DNA of 52,936 nucleotides from UBA2365 sp964594045 (GTDB taxonomy: Bacteria; Bacteroidota; Bacteroidia; Chitinophagales; Saprospiraceae), in assembly GCA_964594045.1 (NCBI GenBank), contig CAZQKR010000027.1, positions 1 through 52,936 on the forward strand. Reading direction: 5' to 3'. Shown one piece after another: positions 25,589-35,392 of this stretch. A model generated the notes under the pieces. That model was not told the origin of the DNA. It saw only the letters and a program-made list of their open reading frames with translations, and searched no databases. How positions within the stretch are numbered: position 1 is the first letter of the stretch; each line of letters opens with the position of its first letter. Both the position numbers and the translations under genes were made by a program.

Positions 25589-28500
25589 TCATCTTTCCTC
25601 ATACCCAATCACAAACTCAAATTCATACGGTCCGAATGGCAATCTGTATTCCGGTCTGGCAATTGCTCCCCAGGAATCGATACAACCCAGACCCATTTGC
25701 TTCAGATCGATTTGTACCACGGTAAAAGGTCTTTCTGTCAACTCAGCAGGATGTCGCTGGTCTTTTGCCGATCCGTCATCCAGATCTTCGGGAAGGTAAT
25801 GCAGGGCTGAACCGCTGAATGGATATGCTGCATTGACCCTGAGCCCTTTTTTGCCGCCTTGATGCAATACGGAGAACCAGCGGAGATCGGTTTTGTTTCC
25901 TGTTTCCTGAGGACGAATGTATGGATAGAACTGCTCATCCACTTTCTGGTGGTATAAACCGATGAAAGCACTGTGGTTCCTGTCGATATAATTTTCCACC
26001 GGTCCGCGACCGTAATAATTGACTTCACTGAATTTTTGGCTGAGTACCATCTGCATGCCAAAACGCATCAGCATGGGAACAGACGAAAGATCGGCCGTCA
26101 AAGGTATCATTCTGGAATGGATGTTGATCTCTCCGTCTCCGTTGATCAGGTATGTGATCTCCAGTTTCGCTTTCATCTTTTCCATCTGATGTGTAGTTTG
26201 AACCTTGACCGTATTCTGTTCTGATTTTATTTCAAAAGCAGTCAACTTCAATTCAGGTTTTGCCCAATCCCTGAGTTTGTTTTGCAGCCCGGCACCAAAA
26301 TCATTGTCTGTCGGCGCTCTCCAGAAATTGGGTGTGATCTCAAAGCCTTTTTCCAGGTAATTTTCTCCATTTACTGAGATGGACCGGATAAAACCCGTGT
26401 TTTTGTTGAAGACAACCGTTTTTACGCCTGATTTTACCAACAGTTCCTGTTTTTGTTCATCCACAACTGCACCAGCTTTCAGCTTGAATTTTGTAAAGGT
26501 ATGTGGCTGGATGACAAACTGTTGCCTGGCTTCGATATGACCTGCCGGAATCAGCCCGATAGCGTTTTTTGTCCTGTAAAATAGTTCCAAAGTCAATTCC
26601 TTTTGGCTTTCCGGCAATTTATAAGGGAGCATCATGCTTGTTTTTTCCCTTGCCAATGCCCGGATTCGGGTCAAAGTGCCTGTTTGAATAATTTGACCTT
26701 CTTCTGAAAGATTCCATACCAGTTCATAATTGGAAAGATCTTTGAAAAAATATTCATTGAAGATGGTGACCGCACCCTGACGGGGATCTGTCAGTTCTGT
26801 GTGGATGGATTGCTGGATGAAAGCCACTTCGTCCAAATGTGGGTTAGGTCGACGGTCAGAGCTGACCAAACCGTTGCAATTGAAATTATTGGAAGAGACC
26901 AGATCTTTCCCGAAATCACCGCCGTAAGCGTAGATCATTTTGCCATTCCGGTAATCACGGATGGCCTGATCGGCAAAATCCCAGATAAATCCGCCCTGCA
27001 AACGATCATATTTCCTGTACAGATCCCAGTATTCCCTGAATCCACCCATAGAATTTCCCATGGCATGCGCATATTCACATTGGATCAATGGTTTGGTTTT
27101 TGAAGGGTCTTTGCCATAATTTTCCAGCGATTCGTAGCCAACATAAAACGGTACATAAATATCCGAATAATATTTTTCGCCCGGTCTTTCATATTGAACC
27201 GGTCGGGTTGTATCCATTTTTTTGATCCTGATATAGGCATTTTCAAAGGTTTTCCCGTCTCCGCTTTCATTGCCCATAGACCAGATGATGATGGACGTTT
27301 TGTTTTTATCCCTTTCCACCATCCTGGTGATCCGTTCGTGATGTGCCTGTTCCCAGTCGGGTAGTTTGGCAACATTTTCATAACCATGGGCTTCAACATT
27401 GGCTTCGCCCACCACATAAAGTCCATATTGATCGCACAATGCATGAAATTCATTTGCATTGGGATAATGAGAGGTACGGACGGCGTTGAAATTGTGCATT
27501 TTCAACACTTTAATGTCTTCGATCATCCTTTCGCGGCTGATCACATAACCGCCGTCGGGATCCACTTCATGGCGGTTGACCCCTTTGATCAGAATGGCTT
27601 TTCCATTGACCAGCAATTGTCCATTTTTGATCTCTACGGTTCTGAATCCGAATGATTGAGAAATGGTTTCAATCAGATTGCCGGATCTGTCTTTTAACCT
27701 GATGGTCAATATATAAAGGTTCGGAATTTCTGCAGACCACTGAGCTGCATGCTCAATCGAAGTTTCAAAATGCGCCTGGTCATTCCGGATCAGAGTTTGG
27801 GCCTGCCAAATAAAATTTTCCCTGGTTATTTCAGCTTCAGCTGTCATTCCATTGGCATTTTTAAATAGCAAATCCAGTGAGAATAAGCCATTCAAATAAT
27901 CCTGGTCAAGACCAGCTGTCAGTGTAAAATCTTCCACGCGTGATCTTTCCCTGGCGATCAGTAAAACATCTCTGCTTACTCCGGAAAGACGCCAGAAATC
28001 CTGGCACTCAAGGTAAGAACCGTCACACCATCTGAACACCTGAAAAGCGATCAGGTTTTCACCTTTTTGCATGAATTGAGTAACATTAAAACTTGCAGGC
28101 AATTTGCTGTCTTCGGAATATCCGGCGAATTTTCCGTTGACCCAAAGGTAAAAACAGGAATTGACTGCACCGAATTGAATAAAAACATCTTTTTGATCCC
28201 AGGATGCTGGCAATTGTATTTTTCTGCGATAACTACCCACAAAATTCTCTTTTTCAGGCACTACCGGTGGATTGGGTTTCATCTGTGCATCCCAGGTGTA
28301 TTGCATATTGACATAAATCGGTTCGCCATAACCGTTGAGTTCCCAGTTGCCCGGCACCTTCAATTGATCCCAGTCAGAATCGTCAAATTCCTGCTTAAAA
28401 AAATCTGTTGGCCTTTCATTTTGATTGCGTACAAAGTGAAAGTTCCACAATCCATTCAGGGATAAAATGTCCGGGTTTTGTCCGTTTTCATCCAAAACAA

Positions 28501-28675
28501 CATCTCCTGGAAATGCCACAAAAGCTGCCTTCATGGGTTCCCTGTTGATCTGGTTGACCAATGGGTCTTTCCACTCTGTAAATGTCTGGGCGGACGACGT
28601 CGAAGGTATCCAAAGAAGGAAGACAAGTATCCAGTAGGTGTTGATTATGAATGAATTAGGAGTTTTTGTTGACAT
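25589..28675 (-). CDS. Glycoside hydrolase family 2, LacZ-type beta-galactosidase
   Basis: A 1028-residue enzyme with a signal peptide (to SSAQ). Domain order is that of LacZ: sugar-binding jellyroll (~55-225, 'VPGNWELNGYGEPIYVN'), two immunoglobulin-like domains around a TIM barrel, and a C-terminal beta-sandwich (Bgal_small_N, ~745-1025, 'FWRAPTDNDFG'). The acid/base is Glu470 in 'WSMGNESGDG' and the nucleophile Glu534 in 'QCEYAHAMGNS'. 'GVNRHEVDPDGG' is the usual barrel entry motif. Export suggests it acts on oligosaccharides in the periplasm. beta-galactosidase is the likeliest activity; other GH2 activities cannot be excluded. It is followed by the DUF4838 gene after 23 bases. Confidence 0.93.
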   Translation of the reverse strand: MSTKTPNSFIINTYWILVFLLWIPSTSSAQTFTEWKDPLVNQINREPMKAAFVAFPGDVVLDENGQNPDILSLNGLWNFHFVRNQNERPTDFFKQEFDDSDWDQLKVPGNWELNGYGEPIYVNMQYTWDAQMKPNPPVVPEKENFVGSYRRKIQLPASWDQKDVFIQFGAVNSCFYLWVNGKFAGYSEDSKLPASFNVTQFMQKGENLIAFQVFRWCDGSYLECQDFWRLSGVSRDVLLIARERSRVEDFTLTAGLDQDYLNGLFSLDLLFKNANGMTAEAEITRENFIWQAQTLIRNDQAHFETSIEHAAQWSAEIPNLYILTIRLKDRSGNLIETISQSFGFRTVEIKNGQLLVNGKAILIKGVNRHEVDPDGGYVISRERMIEDIKVLKMHNFNAVRTSHYPNANEFHALCDQYGLYVVGEANVEAHGYENVAKLPDWEQAHHERITRMVERDKNKTSIIIWSMGNESGDGKTFENAYIRIKKMDTTRPVQYERPGEKYYSDIYVPFYVGYESLENYGKDPSKTKPLIQCEYAHAMGNSMGGFREYWDLYRKYDRLQGGFIWDFADQAIRDYRNGKMIYAYGGDFGKDLVSSNNFNCNGLVSSDRRPNPHLDEVAFIQQSIHTELTDPRQGAVTIFNEYFFKDLSNYELVWNLSEEGQIIQTGTLTRIRALAREKTSMMLPYKLPESQKELTLELFYRTKNAIGLIPAGHIEARQQFVIQPHTFTKFKLKAGAVVDEQKQELLVKSGVKTVVFNKNTGFIRSISVNGENYLEKGFEITPNFWRAPTDNDFGAGLQNKLRDWAKPELKLTAFEIKSEQNTVKVQTTHQMEKMKAKLEITYLINGDGEINIHSRMIPLTADLSSVPMLMRFGMQMVLSQKFSEVNYYGRGPVENYIDRNHSAFIGLYHQKVDEQFYPYIRPQETGNKTDLRWFSVLHQGGKKGLRVNAAYPFSGSALHYLPEDLDDGSAKDQRHPAELTERPFTVVQIDLKQMGLGCIDSWGAIARPEYRLPFGPYEFEFVIGYEER

Positions 28676-28914
28676 CGAAAAGAGATTGAAGTTTAGAAGT
28701 TTGTTTGTTTGTTTCTATGTTCGAATTGTTCGAGATGTTTGAATTGTTCGGGTTGTTGCCGCCGTTGCTGTTATTTTCAACTGCAACACCAATTGTTCCG
28801 TTGTTTCTATGTTTCTTTGTTCGAGATGTCCAAATTTATCACTGATCACTGATCACACTTTACAGACATTTCAATTGTTGAATTCTCAAATTTCCAAATC
28901 CTCAAATTTCCAAA
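28676..28914. repeat. Low-complexity intergenic DNA with short tandem repeats
   Basis: The gap between the GH38 and GH2 genes holds GTTTGTTTGTTT and TTGTTCGAGATG-like runs, a doubled ACTGATC near 28840-28855, and a 16-base tandem repeat CTCAAATTTCCAAAT[CT] at 28885-28900 and 28901-28916. Its style resembles the gap at 23120-23339. A possible minus-strand -7 element is embedded at 28831-28838. Confidence 0.7.
28831..28838 (-). promoter_or_regulatory. Candidate -7 element for the GH2-DUF4838 pair
   Basis: Reads TAAATTTG on the minus strand, matching TAnnTTTG. It lies about 155 bases before the GH2 ATG in low-complexity DNA, and no -33 element is clear, so confidence is low. Confidence 0.25.
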
Positions 28915-31900
28915 TTAAAAGTATATCCTGTAAAATGCATTGCCGAATGGCGGAATGACCAGGCTTGTATTTTTCAATGCAGCGCCGGTTGCATCCACTT
29001 GTTCCAACTTCAGCATTTTGCCATTGATGCCGTTTTTTAGTTCAATTTCAGCGCTTTTACCACTGATCTCCCTCAGATTCAACACAGCAGAATTCCCATC
29101 CTGTTCAGGTAACGCATTGATCAGAATGACATGTTCCGGCCAACCGGTGATCAAAGAACCCCCGGCACGATCTTCTCCCTTTCCACCTCCGGGAATGACC
29201 CTGGAAAGGAATGGGGTTTTATTGCCATGGCCGAATTTTGCTGCGTCCATCTTATCATTGCCTGGAAGGCTTGTAAAGGAATACAGCCAACTGTGACCGC
29301 CGAACTGATAGCCATTGAAATTAGTGGTCCAGTAATTGTTCATGGGCCAACCATAAATATGGGTGCTCTGTGGCGTTGCCCCTGCTTTGTACCGCCCGGT
29401 ATTGATCCCGCCAAACTGCATCAAAGGAGCATCTGAACTGCTGATGATGACCTGTGTTTGATCATTGTATAACCTTGCATAATGTTGTACAGTATTCCAG
29501 TCGTTGGATGAACCCGGGATCTGATCCACTCCGGCACGGATCTCTCCTCCCTGAACATCAAACGCCAATTGACCATCCTTCAATTGAAGCGGGAAAGCCA
29601 GGTAAATGCCTTCCGGATCGGTCACCAGCTTTTTATCAATATCCCAATGGAAATCTATTCGTTTTTCTGTGTTAAAGATCCGGATTTCGAAGACCAACGA
29701 ACCGCTGCTATTGGCTGCCGGCGTGTCAGCCCGGAACCTGATCGTGTTCCAGACTTCTCCTTCGGTATAGGATTCCAGCCAAATTTTGGATGGCGCATTG
29801 CGCGTATAGTTGTTCAGGTAGAAAGACTCCATTTGTTGCCTGTTGTCAAGCAATTCGTAAATAAATTGTCCGAAAAGCCATGTTGCATTTTTGTCTGTCA
29901 ATTCAGTCTGCATTTCCTTGTCAAAAATGTTTGTCAAAGCACCCTTTTCATAGTCCAGTTCAATTTTGTACCATGGATTTTCAAAAATGTTGGAAGGATG
30001 AGCCAAGGGTGCATTTTCCTGGTAGTTTTGTTCAGGAAAAACACTTATCCGATATTTCCTGAATCCAAAGGCCGGAATATCATCAACCCAAATCGCCCAA
30101 TAAGTACCGTCAGAATGACGTTCAACAGGCTGGGCTTTCAGTTCCCGGCCATCTTTATCTTCAATGAAAAATCGTGTGTATCTTGGGATGGTCTGGTGGT
30201 CGATATACACTTTGAGCAGTCCGCTGCGAGGCCAGTTCAGGGTGTTAAAAACGACCAGGGTCGGCTCTTCTGATTTTTCTATATGATCCTGGAGCATTCC
30301 CAGAGTTTCTTCGCTCAGCATTCTTGCTCTACGGCTTGCTTCCCAGGCATAGGATTCTTTAAGGCCACGTTGTTCCATGGAATATTTGTGAAATGGTTCG
30401 CGTACACTTGCATGGAAACCGACGGTATGTTCCGTATAAAACAACATGGCCTCCAGTGCCTGTTCTAGTCGATCAGTAATTTTCTCCGGCAAAACAGACC
30501 ATTGCATTGTTGCCATCACCATTCCTGATCCGGCTGCGGTCAAAATTCCCTGTGCATTCCGGATCGCAGCTACCTCACGTGCTGAGGCTCCGAAACCATC
30601 GGTCCACCAATCAGGCCATGCACCCCGGATCACCGGAAACTCATGCCCGTATTCTTTTTCCATGGTTTCAAAGAATGAAGTTGCAGATGCTGTTCTGAGT
30701 TTTGGCCATTCATACTTTTCATTCCACATATTAATGGCCTGGCTCATGAAGGTGGAAGGAGGAGAATTGTCGGTAATAAAACCAGAATGTTGGAGTGAGA
30801 TCAGGTCATACTTGTATCCTTTTTGTTCGAGTTCCATCAGGTAGGTCAACAATGATTCTTCAAACACGTTAAAATCTCCTGATTGCACCTTGAATTCGGT
30901 ATTGCCGATCATATAGTGTTCGCCCCGATAAGCCAGCATCCTGTTGCCTGAAGGTGATTCCCACCAAAACAGGGTAGGCTTATCAAAACAGATCAGTGCC
31001 CTGTGTCCGTGCGTACCCATATTCAAATATTTTACGCCCAGATCCTGGTAATAATCTGCCAGACACCAGGCAATACCGTTCACATCGTTTTGCATGGCTG
31101 TCTTAATTTCTATGCCCAGCTCCCTGAAAGTCTTGAAAGGCCTGAGAGAAGCGGTTATTGTCTGTTCATCGGGTAATTCGTCGAAATTGAAGTACATGCC
31201 GGTGATCTCGATCCTGTGTTCCTTTATCCTTTTGAGCAGCCTTTGGATCTGGGCTTCCGGCCTGCTTTTAATATACTCATCAACTGCCCAGGAAGCTTCG
31301 CAGGTCCATCTGAATTTTGCTGCATCCGGGTAATCATCCGTTTGATCACAATAATCCAGTGCATAATCGATGAAGCGCAGGTGATCGCCCATGATCTCCG
31401 TTTGCGACCTCGTATAGCCGATATCGGTGTGGGAATGCTGGACAAAATTGACCCGCCATTTTTTAACAGGCATCAGTTCGATGTTACCGGAATAGGTTTT
31501 GTCAGCCACTTTTAACTTGTATGGTAAAGTTTTTTTGATATCCGTGACAGGCAATTTAACATTGACGTGGTTGTATCCGTATTTTAGGGTGGTTTCGGTG
31601 ATAAGGTGATCAGCAAGGTATAATCCGGCTTTGCCCGGTTTGCCAAAATGAAGGATCCCGGCGATCCCGAGCTGGTATTTTTTTTTGCCATCAGATATCA
31701 TGGCAGGAAATGCTTTTAGTTGTACCCCATTGGTCAAAGGAAAGGCAAAGGTCATATACCAACTGGTTTTATCGAACTTTCCTCCGGTCATTTTGAGTGT
31801 CAGTGGCTTACCTTTTTCCAATGCTTTGGCAGGCATGGTCAGCACCATAAAACCAAACCGGTCACCATGCTGGTCGATCATGTCTTTTTTGAACTTCAGG

Positions 31901-32286
31901 GTGGATCCGTCGGTAGCAGTCATTGACCATTGGTTGCTGCCGTTTGCCCAGAAGGTAAATTTTTTGTTGCCATTGACTTCCAGATCAAAACTGGCCAGTC
32001 CGGGTGAAGATCCGATGCCTGCCAGCCAAACGAAAGAGACGGAATCGGTTTTGATCTTTGCCGGAACAGGTGCTGTTCTCCATTCCATTGATGATTGTCC
32101 GTCCGTTGCCCTGATGAGCATGCTTTCTTTTGCGATCTGGATGGAGGAATGATACCTGAAGTCCACTCCGGATACTTTTTCTGCAAAACCATTGACAAAG
32201 CTTGTCCTTTCAGACAGATCCGTTTGGGCATGGAGCAGGCTGATGAAGACCAAAAATATGAATGAAAAGGATAATTTATACTTCAT
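28915..32286 (-). CDS. Glycoside hydrolase family 38 alpha-mannosidase-like protein
   Basis: A 1123-residue secreted protein. A signal peptide ends at LLHAQ. The first ~270 residues form an accessory beta region. The GH38 catalytic domain starts with 'FVQHSHTDIGYT', in which Asp288 is the usual zinc ligand, and contains 'WTCEASWAVDEY' and 'QNDVNG' with the probable nucleophile Asp401. 'GMYFNFDELPDE' lies between them. The middle helical domain and long C-terminal beta-sandwich complete the fold. GH38 enzymes hydrolyse alpha-mannosidic bonds with retention. The ATG at 32284-32286 is chosen; the open frame begins with a TTG three codons earlier. The mannose-6-phosphate isomerase gene ends about 40 bases upstream, which supports mannose as product. 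Confidence 0.88.
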   Translation of the reverse strand: MKYKLSFSFIFLVFISLLHAQTDLSERTSFVNGFAEKVSGVDFRYHSSIQIAKESMLIRATDGQSSMEWRTAPVPAKIKTDSVSFVWLAGIGSSPGLASFDLEVNGNKKFTFWANGSNQWSMTATDGSTLKFKKDMIDQHGDRFGFMVLTMPAKALEKGKPLTLKMTGGKFDKTSWYMTFAFPLTNGVQLKAFPAMISDGKKKYQLGIAGILHFGKPGKAGLYLADHLITETTLKYGYNHVNVKLPVTDIKKTLPYKLKVADKTYSGNIELMPVKKWRVNFVQHSHTDIGYTRSQTEIMGDHLRFIDYALDYCDQTDDYPDAAKFRWTCEASWAVDEYIKSRPEAQIQRLLKRIKEHRIEITGMYFNFDELPDEQTITASLRPFKTFRELGIEIKTAMQNDVNGIAWCLADYYQDLGVKYLNMGTHGHRALICFDKPTLFWWESPSGNRMLAYRGEHYMIGNTEFKVQSGDFNVFEESLLTYLMELEQKGYKYDLISLQHSGFITDNSPPSTFMSQAINMWNEKYEWPKLRTASATSFFETMEKEYGHEFPVIRGAWPDWWTDGFGASAREVAAIRNAQGILTAAGSGMVMATMQWSVLPEKITDRLEQALEAMLFYTEHTVGFHASVREPFHKYSMEQRGLKESYAWEASRRARMLSEETLGMLQDHIEKSEEPTLVVFNTLNWPRSGLLKVYIDHQTIPRYTRFFIEDKDGRELKAQPVERHSDGTYWAIWVDDIPAFGFRKYRISVFPEQNYQENAPLAHPSNIFENPWYKIELDYEKGALTNIFDKEMQTELTDKNATWLFGQFIYELLDNRQQMESFYLNNYTRNAPSKIWLESYTEGEVWNTIRFRADTPAANSSGSLVFEIRIFNTEKRIDFHWDIDKKLVTDPEGIYLAFPLQLKDGQLAFDVQGGEIRAGVDQIPGSSNDWNTVQHYARLYNDQTQVIISSSDAPLMQFGGINTGRYKAGATPQSTHIYGWPMNNYWTTNFNGYQFGGHSWLYSFTSLPGNDKMDAAKFGHGNKTPFLSRVIPGGGKGEDRAGGSLITGWPEHVILINALPEQDGNSAVLNLREISGKSAEIELKNGINGKMLKLEQVDATGAALKNTSLVIPPFGNAFYRIYF

Positions 32287-32327
32287 ATTTGCCAAATATT
32301 ATTTTGTTCATTTGAATTATCGGGGGC

Positions 32328-34091
32328 TTATTTAATAAATGCCATTACGATCACAGCTTCCATTTCATCTTCATTGATCAGGGTAAAATGCCCTGCTGCA
32401 GCAGGTATCACAAAAGTTTCGGCGTAGTTGAATGTCTGTTCCAGGCCGCTTTCTGTGATGAGGGTGATGCATTTTCCCTCAACCAGGTTCATGACCAGCG
32501 CTTTGTTGCCGGTAGATAGGCCTGCCCTGCTTTTCAGATGCAGGCGATGAACATCATAGGAGTGTTTTGGATGGGTCGGGAGGTGATAAATTGAATAAGC
32601 TTCGTTGGATTCCAGCAACACAGGTTTGGATACCAGGTTTTCATTCACATAGGATCCTTTTCTGTCAAAACAGAGATTTTCCATGCCACGGTCGATGTTC
32701 AGCGGTCGCGGTTTTCCATCCAGGTCGGGGCGCAGCCAGTCGTACATTTTAAAAGTATAAATATAGGGTGTAGTACTGATCTCCAGTACCAGATTGTCCT
32801 TTCCTGATCCGTGGATCGTGCCCGGTGGGATCAGGAAAAAGTCATGTTTGGAAGAAGGTAATTTACGGACAAACTTTTCAATATCCAGCGGTTCAGCATT
32901 GAAAAAACTGTTTGTAAGTGCCGTTTGGAATGTGGTTGGTTCGATATCCTCCTGAAAACCGAGGTAAACGACCGAACCGGGTTTGTTGTCCAGAATATAA
33001 TAGCATTCTTCCTGAGTAAAATTTTCGTTGAAATGTTTTTGGATGTATTCCGTTTGCGGATGGCATTGTACGGAGAGGTTTCCTCCGTCAACAGTGTCCA
33101 GGAAATCAAAACGGATAGGAAATTCATAGCCAAATTGATTATACGCATCACCCAAAACAGCTGCTGCTTCCTGGAACATCAGGAAATCAAAAGAGATTTC
33201 CAGCAGGTAGCCTGAACTTTCAAACAGAATTCCATTTTCCGGAACGATCAGCTCGAAAGACCATGCATAATTTGGTACATCCTGGTTGAGACCCGGAATG
33301 TTGTCTTTTATCCATTGACCTCCCCATACTCCGGGTTCAAACCAGGGTCTGACCCTGAAAAAATTACGGCTCATTTGATGTAAGCCACTTCTGATCACTT
33401 CGGCAAAAGACCAGGTGATCTCCTCAGGCCGCTGGCAATCAGCAACGATGTCTAACCGGGGCAAAATTTCCTGTTTGTGTTTATTGAGGACGACCCAATC
33501 CACAAAATAAGATCTCTTGTACATTTTTTTGGCATCGTACGGAATTTCTGCACCCAGATTGGTGGCCGATCCGGCGCGAGCCCTGAACTGTATCTCGTTT
33601 TTGGGAATATCAGCGTAAAAAAGCAGGCCTTTTTCAGCGTAAAGCGCTGCTCCCGGTCCGTAAATGATGTGCAGATCAGTTCCGGGTCCGGTTTTGATCT
33701 CACTGAGTTTTTCCTTATCTATAAAATCAACCAGCGTTAGTGTGGTTTTAAAACCAAACAAAGGATCATCTCCACCCAGGAAAGGTTCGGCCATCATTTC
33801 GATTTCTTCCGGATAAAGGTAGCTTCTCCTGATGTCAGTCCATTGCACCCGAAGTCCTATTCTATTGAAAAACGGCTCAAGAGCAGATCGCAGCTGTTCA
33901 AAAAACACACCCTGGAAACCATCCATCAAGACCAGAGAATACTTGGAAAACTCATAAGCAAGTTGCTCAAAGCCCGATGAAATTTTGTCTTTTTCTAAGT
34001 GAAAAGCCGGATAAATGTCATAATGTCCTTTTTCAGTCGTCGTTTTTTGAACAGGCAAAAGATGTTGTTGCGTTTTTCTAAGGTTACCCAT
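32328..34091 (-). CDS. manA: Class I mannose-6-phosphate isomerase with N-terminal extra domain
   Basis: A 587-residue cytoplasmic enzyme that interconverts mannose-6-phosphate and fructose-6-phosphate. The C-terminal half (from 'FRVRPWFEPGVWGGQW', ~247) is the cupin PMI core, with 'LSVQCHP' (His344) and 'LIPPGTIHGSG' supplying the expected zinc-ligand positions. The N-terminal ~240 residues form a domain absent from E. coli ManA; 'LVLMDGFQGVFF' resembles a nucleoside-kinase P-loop that has lost its Gly-Lys-Ser/Thr, which is inference. This long form is known from Bacteroidota. The ATG at 34089-34091 is chosen; an ATG at 34133 would add a hydrophobic 14-residue stretch. It lies between the sugar transporter and GH38 genes with short gaps. 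Confidence 0.9.
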   Translation of the reverse strand: MGNLRKTQQHLLPVQKTTTEKGHYDIYPAFHLEKDKISSGFEQLAYEFSKYSLVLMDGFQGVFFEQLRSALEPFFNRIGLRVQWTDIRRSYLYPEEIEMMAEPFLGGDDPLFGFKTTLTLVDFIDKEKLSEIKTGPGTDLHIIYGPGAALYAEKGLLFYADIPKNEIQFRARAGSATNLGAEIPYDAKKMYKRSYFVDWVVLNKHKQEILPRLDIVADCQRPEEITWSFAEVIRSGLHQMSRNFFRVRPWFEPGVWGGQWIKDNIPGLNQDVPNYAWSFELIVPENGILFESSGYLLEISFDFLMFQEAAAVLGDAYNQFGYEFPIRFDFLDTVDGGNLSVQCHPQTEYIQKHFNENFTQEECYYILDNKPGSVVYLGFQEDIEPTTFQTALTNSFFNAEPLDIEKFVRKLPSSKHDFFLIPPGTIHGSGKDNLVLEISTTPYIYTFKMYDWLRPDLDGKPRPLNIDRGMENLCFDRKGSYVNENLVSKPVLLESNEAYSIYHLPTHPKHSYDVHRLHLKSRAGLSTGNKALVMNLVEGKCITLITESGLEQTFNYAETFVIPAAAGHFTLINEDEMEAVIVMAFIK

Positions 34092-34163
34092 GATTAGATA
34101 TTTTGAGAAAAACCCATAAAAAACGATGATCAAAACATAAAACCATTGCCTTATTCAGGTGCA

Positions 34164-35327
34164 TTATGCAGTTTGTTTCTTCATCAGATTGAAGGCAGCC
34201 AGGAACAGCAGGTAAGCACCACAGGCAACCAGCACGAGCATACCGGCGGTTATACCGGATACATCCGTCAGGTAACCGATAATGGGCGGTATGATGGCTC
34301 CACCGGATATGGCCATCACCATCAATCCTGAAATTTCATTGGCACGCAGTGGATATTTGTCCACAGTCAGAGAGAAGATCAAAGGAAAGATATTGGCAAC
34401 GCCCAGACCGATGATGAAAATAATGACCATCGCCATAAATTCACCGGTTGAAAATAAAAGTCCAATGATGGATACAAGGCCGAGGATGGAAGACCAAAGC
34501 AGGAATTTGCGGGAAGCCAGCATAGCCAGCATGATGGCGCCTGCGAATGTTCCCAGCATTTTGCCAAAGAAATAAACGCTTCTTCCTTTCTCTGCAAACT
34601 CCTGAACAGAATCAAATTTGTTCATCAGGAACTGACCTGAAATGGCATTGATCCCGACATCAATACCTACCACCAGGAAAATTCCGAGTACCATGTAAGT
34701 GATAAAAGGAGTTCCCAGGAGTTTGAGGGATGAAGCGATGGTTGCACGTTGAGCCGTATTTCTGGTTTCTTCAACTTTTGTAAAATTGAGCCATACTGCA
34801 GCGAGAATAGAAATGATACCAAAGGCCAGGAACATCAGTTTCCAGTCCCCGTATTGGGCGGCCAGGAATGACGCGATAAAAGGTGCGACCATGGATCCAA
34901 TGGATTTGATGAACTGTGAAAAGCTGAGAAAACTGGATTTTCTTTCAGAAGGCACCACATCCACCAGCAATGGATTGGCAGAAACCTGCAGGATGGTATT
35001 GCCGATACCTAACAGGGCAAATCCCAGAAAAATGGAGGCTTTGGTATAGAAAAAATAAGGTATGAGCATCCCGAGGGCCGTAATGAACATCCCTGTGTTC
35101 ACTACATTTTTTTTGCCAAACCTGTCCTGAAAAACACCAACAGGCACTGAAAGGATGAAAAACCAGATGAACACCGCTGACGGGATCAGTTGGACCATGG
35201 TATTACTCAGGCCGAATTCCAGTTTGACCCGATCAACACCTATACCTACCAGATCGCAGAAACTCATTACAAAAAAGGAAAACAACACCGGGGTGAGCAC
35301 CAGCATGGAGATTTTTCGTTTGTCCAT
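34164..35327 (-). CDS. MFS sugar transporter of the FHS (FucP-like) type
   Basis: A 387-residue, twelve-span inner membrane transporter. 'GIGNTILQVSANPLL' (helix 4) is the signature of the fucose-galactose-glucose-H+ symporter group, and 'VPVGVFQDRFGKKNV' is the MFS loop 2-3 motif. 'GMLIPYFFY' follows as in other FHS proteins. The context, between a ROK kinase and a mannose-6-phosphate isomerase, suggests mannose or a close sugar as cargo. The ATG at 35325-35327 is used; the frame begins with a TTG two codons earlier. The gap to manA is 72 bases. Confidence 0.88.
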   Translation of the reverse strand: MDKRKISMLVLTPVLFSFFVMSFCDLVGIGVDRVKLEFGLSNTMVQLIPSAVFIWFFILSVPVGVFQDRFGKKNVVNTGMFITALGMLIPYFFYTKASIFLGFALLGIGNTILQVSANPLLVDVVPSERKSSFLSFSQFIKSIGSMVAPFIASFLAAQYGDWKLMFLAFGIISILAAVWLNFTKVEETRNTAQRATIASSLKLLGTPFITYMVLGIFLVVGIDVGINAISGQFLMNKFDSVQEFAEKGRSVYFFGKMLGTFAGAIMLAMLASRKFLLWSSILGLVSIIGLLFSTGEFMAMVIIFIIGLGVANIFPLIFSLTVDKYPLRANEISGLMVMAISGGAIIPPIIGYLTDVSGITAGMLVLVACGAYLLFLAAFNLMKKQTA

Positions 35328-35392
35328 TATCAATAGTTAAGTAAATGATTAATAATTTATTAAGTATAAATTTTTATTGTAATATATATTTT

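Noticed and set aside
29569..30273. A 234-codon plus-strand frame opposite the GH38 gene
   Set aside because: Shadow frame with composition typical of antisense reading; the GH38 frame is continuous with catalytic motifs.
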